Source: Halobacteriales archaeon SW_9_67_24
Lineage (GTDB): Archaea > Halobacteriota > Halobacteria > Halobacteriales > Halococcaceae
Direction of reading: 5' to 3'
Length of the DNA stretch: 7,131 nt
Assembly: GCA_003022685.1 (NCBI GenBank)
Contig: PXSV01000032.1
Location: forward strand, 1 to 7,131
The notes under the pieces were generated by a model. It did no database searches. It was given only the letters and a program-made list of their open reading frames with translations, and was not told where the DNA came from. Shown here one piece after another: positions 5,549 through 7,131 of the stretch. A program made the position numbers and the translations under genes. Position 1 is the stretch's first letter. Each line of letters opens with the position of its first letter.

Positions 5549-5600
5549 CGGTTCCCTCCCCTGTTCTCGGGAGCGACGGGGGAAACGCCGGAGCGTTCGG

Positions 5601-5985
5601 ATGGCGTTCACCGATATCGGACAACACGCCGTTCCGTTCGCTCGCCCGCGTTTCCGTTCCAGTACCGAGCTTCGTCGCGTTGGACAGTCATCAGCGGGGT
5701 CAGCCGATCGTCACGCCGGGACGCAGTTTCGTTCCGATCTCAGCGGTCGACCTCGCCGAGCACAATGTCGGGGCCACGAGCGCGCTGAGCGACCGCCAGG
5801 CGGAGGCCGCAACGGCGGCGGTCGATTGCGGCTACTACGGGACTCCCCGCGAGAGAAGCGTCGCCGACGTAGCCGACCGGCCGGACTGGGCACTGGGGAC
5901 CGCCGCCGAGCACCGCTGGAAGGCCGAAGCCACGCTCGTCGGCTGCGCCGTCGAGGGGTCGCATGGTGGCCTTCACGATGACTGA
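5601..5985 (+). pseudogene. Decayed HTH_10 (bacterio-opsin-activator-like) regulator, C-terminal relic
   Basis: In the plus frame ending at the TGA 5983-5985, bases 5785-5952 translate to a nearly complete HTH_10 domain, the DNA-binding end of Bat-type haloarchaeal regulators. It starts LSDRQAEAATAAVDCGYYG, continues TPRERSVADVADRPDWALG and ends TAAEHRWKAEATLVGCAVEG. In the family the last helix normally reads TAAEHLRKAE; here the LR pair is RW, and DRPDW shows a helix-breaking Pro. The frame has no ATG or GTG start upstream before unrelated sequence begins. In another frame, ATG 5601 opens MAFTDIGQHAVPFARPRF, which faintly resembles the N-terminus of such regulators (EFTVPAxxF...). If that is real, an internal deletion and frameshift removed most of the sensor part. 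The HTH match is solid; the N-terminal match is weak. The left boundary is therefore approximate. Confidence 0.7.
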
Positions 5986-6134
5986 GCGTGGGACGAAACA
6001 CCGTTGATTCATTCGCTGTGCTCGTTCCACAACGAGCTTTGCGCGCGCTCCCTTCGGTCGCTCACGCAAAACGTCGTCACTTCGCTGCGCTCGTGACGAG
6101 CATCGTGCTCACTTCGTTCGCACGAAACCCCGAG
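5986..6134. repeat. Second patch of intergenic hairpin repeats before dph2
   Basis: This patch holds the same repeat family as 3000-3531. GCTCACTTCGTTCGC at 6107-6121 is the exact reverse complement of 3096-3110. Stems include TCGTCAC/GTGACGA (6074-6080 with 6093-6099) and GAGCA/TGCTC (6098-6102 with 6106-6110). No gene is visible in it; the 109-codon minus-strand frame across it is Arg/Ala-rich antisense of the HTH relic and repeats. Confidence 0.6.
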
Positions 6135-6141
6135 ACTAAAC
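6134..6141 (+). promoter_or_regulatory. TATA-like box of dph2
   Basis: GACTAAAC lies with its centre about 27 nt before the ATG at 6165, the spacing for a leaderless haloarchaeal transcript. No Shine-Dalgarno site is present near the start. The match to the consensus box is moderate. Confidence 0.4.
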
Positions 6142-6164
6142 GTCAGGACCCGCAAATCACTCCG

Positions 6165-7131
6165 ATGAGCCACCAGTCGGACGCTTCTGCGGGTGATCTC
6201 ACGCGAACGGGCATGGCACTCAAACACGACCGGGAGTGGGACTACGAACTCGATCGGATCGTCGAGGCCGTCGAGGAGCGCGACGCCGAGAAAGTCGGTC
6301 TCCAGTTTCCCGAAGGGCTGAAACGCCGCGGGCCGGCCGTCACCGACGACCTCCGCGCACTCCTGCCCGACGATGTTCGGGTCTTACTGTCGGGCCAACC
6401 GTGCTACGGCGCGTGTGACCTCGACACCTACATGATGCGCCGGACGGATGTCTTCGTCCACTTCGGACACTCGCCGATGAAGGAGTCGGAGAAGATCATC
6501 TACGTCCCGCTCTTTTCGAACGTCGACGTCGAACCGATCATGGCCGACTCCCTGGACGAACTCGACGATCCCGAGGAGAACGCCGACGTCGGCCTCGTCA
6601 CCACCGCCCAGCACATGAACAAGTTCGAGGAGATGCGTGCGTGGCTCGAATCGCGCGGGTTCGACGTCCACACCCGCCGGGGCGACGACCGATTGACCCA
6701 CGAGGGACAGGTCCTCGGGTGCAACTACGCCTCCGCCGACATCGACGCCGACCAGGTGCTCTACGTCGGCGGCGGGAAGTTCCACCCCCTCGGCCTCGCG
6801 ATGGAACACCCCGACAAAACCGTGGTAATCGCCGATCCCGTCAACAACGCCGTCTCGGTCGCCGATACCGAAAAATTCCTCAAACAACGCTATGGGGCCG
6901 TCCACCGCGCGATGGACGCCGAGAAGTGGGGCGTGATCTTCTGCACTAAGATCGGGCAGGGCCGGATGGACGTCGCGGAGTCGATCATCGAGGACAACGA
7001 CGACGCCTACCTGATCACGATGGACGAGGTCACCCCCGACCGGCTGCGCAACTTCGACGTCGACGCCTTCGTCAACACCGGCTGTCCGCGCATCACGACC
7101 GACGACGGCCCGCAGTTCCACAAACCCATGT
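6165..7131 (+). CDS. dph2: Diphthamide synthase subunit Dph2 (2-(3-amino-3-carboxypropyl)histidine synthase), 3' end cut
   Basis: Dph2 transfers the 3-amino-3-carboxypropyl group from S-adenosylmethionine to a histidine of elongation factor 2, the first step of diphthamide formation. It uses a [4Fe-4S] cluster in a non-classical radical reaction, and the archaeal form is a homodimer. The 322 visible codons include VGLQFPEGLKRRGP (44-57), SGQPCYGACDLDTYMMRR (76-93), FVHFGHSPM (97-105), LGCNYAS (184-190), YVGGGKFHPLGLA (200-212) and VNTGCPRI (303-310). The three cluster cysteines, one per repeat domain, are most likely Cys84, Cys186 and Cys307. All are present, so the gene looks intact up to the window edge, with perhaps 20-30 residues missing. 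The ATG at 6165 fits the TATA-like spacing; Met17 (6213) is an alternative. Codon use is strongly GC-biased. The 245-codon antisense frame is a shadow. Confidence 0.96.
   Translation, partial: MSHQSDASAGDLTRTGMALKHDREWDYELDRIVEAVEERDAEKVGLQFPEGLKRRGPAVTDDLRALLPDDVRVLLSGQPCYGACDLDTYMMRRTDVFVHFGHSPMKESEKIIYVPLFSNVDVEPIMADSLDELDDPEENADVGLVTTAQHMNKFEEMRAWLESRGFDVHTRRGDDRLTHEGQVLGCNYASADIDADQVLYVGGGKFHPLGLAMEHPDKTVVIADPVNNAVSVADTEKFLKQRYGAVHRAMDAEKWGVIFCTKIGQGRMDVAESIIEDNDDAYLITMDEVTPDRLRNFDVDAFVNTGCPRITTDDGPQFHKPM

Noticed and set aside
4007..5611. A 534-codon minus-strand open frame covering the esterase, the gap and the LURP gene
   Set aside because: Only the last 220 codons match a family. 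The upstream part is the antisense of the LURP gene, as expected from GC-rich DNA with few stops.
5740..6069. A 109-codon minus-strand gene
   Set aside because: It is antisense to the HTH_10 relic and runs into the hairpin repeats; no family recognised.
6384..7121. A 245-codon minus-strand frame opposite dph2
   Set aside because: dph2 has all cluster cysteines and conserved motifs; the antisense product is Val/Asp-rich and arises from its codon bias.

Overview
The window reads as chromosomal DNA of a halophilic archaeon (class Halobacteria). The genes are GC-rich, the predicted proteins are loaded with Asp and Glu and poor in Lys, and TATA-like boxes sit about 26-27 nt before start codons, as in leaderless haloarchaeal transcripts. 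The protein set also fits: a haloarchaeal-type isocitrate lyase and small malate synthase, archaeal Dph2, and a relic of a bacterio-opsin-activator-like HTH regulator. I do not assign a genus.

Left part (1-2992, all minus strand). The glyoxylate shunt pair lies here: aceA (isocitrate lyase, complete), then downstream aceB (malate synthase, N-terminal half only; the rest is off the left edge). Between them are a hairpin followed by T5 and a 24-codon ORF whose stop overlaps the aceB start (ATGA). Upstream of aceA is a leader of up to about 140-160 nt and an AT-rich control region with several short palindromes and an 8-bp inverted repeat. Upstream again is a UlaG-like metallo-beta-lactamase-fold hydrolase on the same strand.

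Middle part (2993-4669). A gene-free stretch of about 540 bases is packed with GAGCGAAGCGAGC-type repeats and at least six hairpins, one set nested like a three-way junction. It is followed by a YlbF-family protein and a serine carboxylesterase/phospholipase-like hydrolase. Both are on the minus strand, 49 nt apart, and probably form one operon with the esterase first.

Right part (4670-7131, plus strand). A divergent intergenic region carries a clear TTTAAG promoter in front of a LURP-one-related (tubby-like barrel) protein. Next comes the decayed C-terminal end of an HTH_10 (Bat-type) regulator that has no usable start. A second patch of the same intergenic repeat family follows, then dph2 (diphthamide synthesis), cut by the right edge.

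No multi-gene defence, mobile or biosynthetic system is visible. The most interesting signals are the control architecture of the ace operon, the HTH_10 relic, and the structured repeat-rich intergenic DNA.
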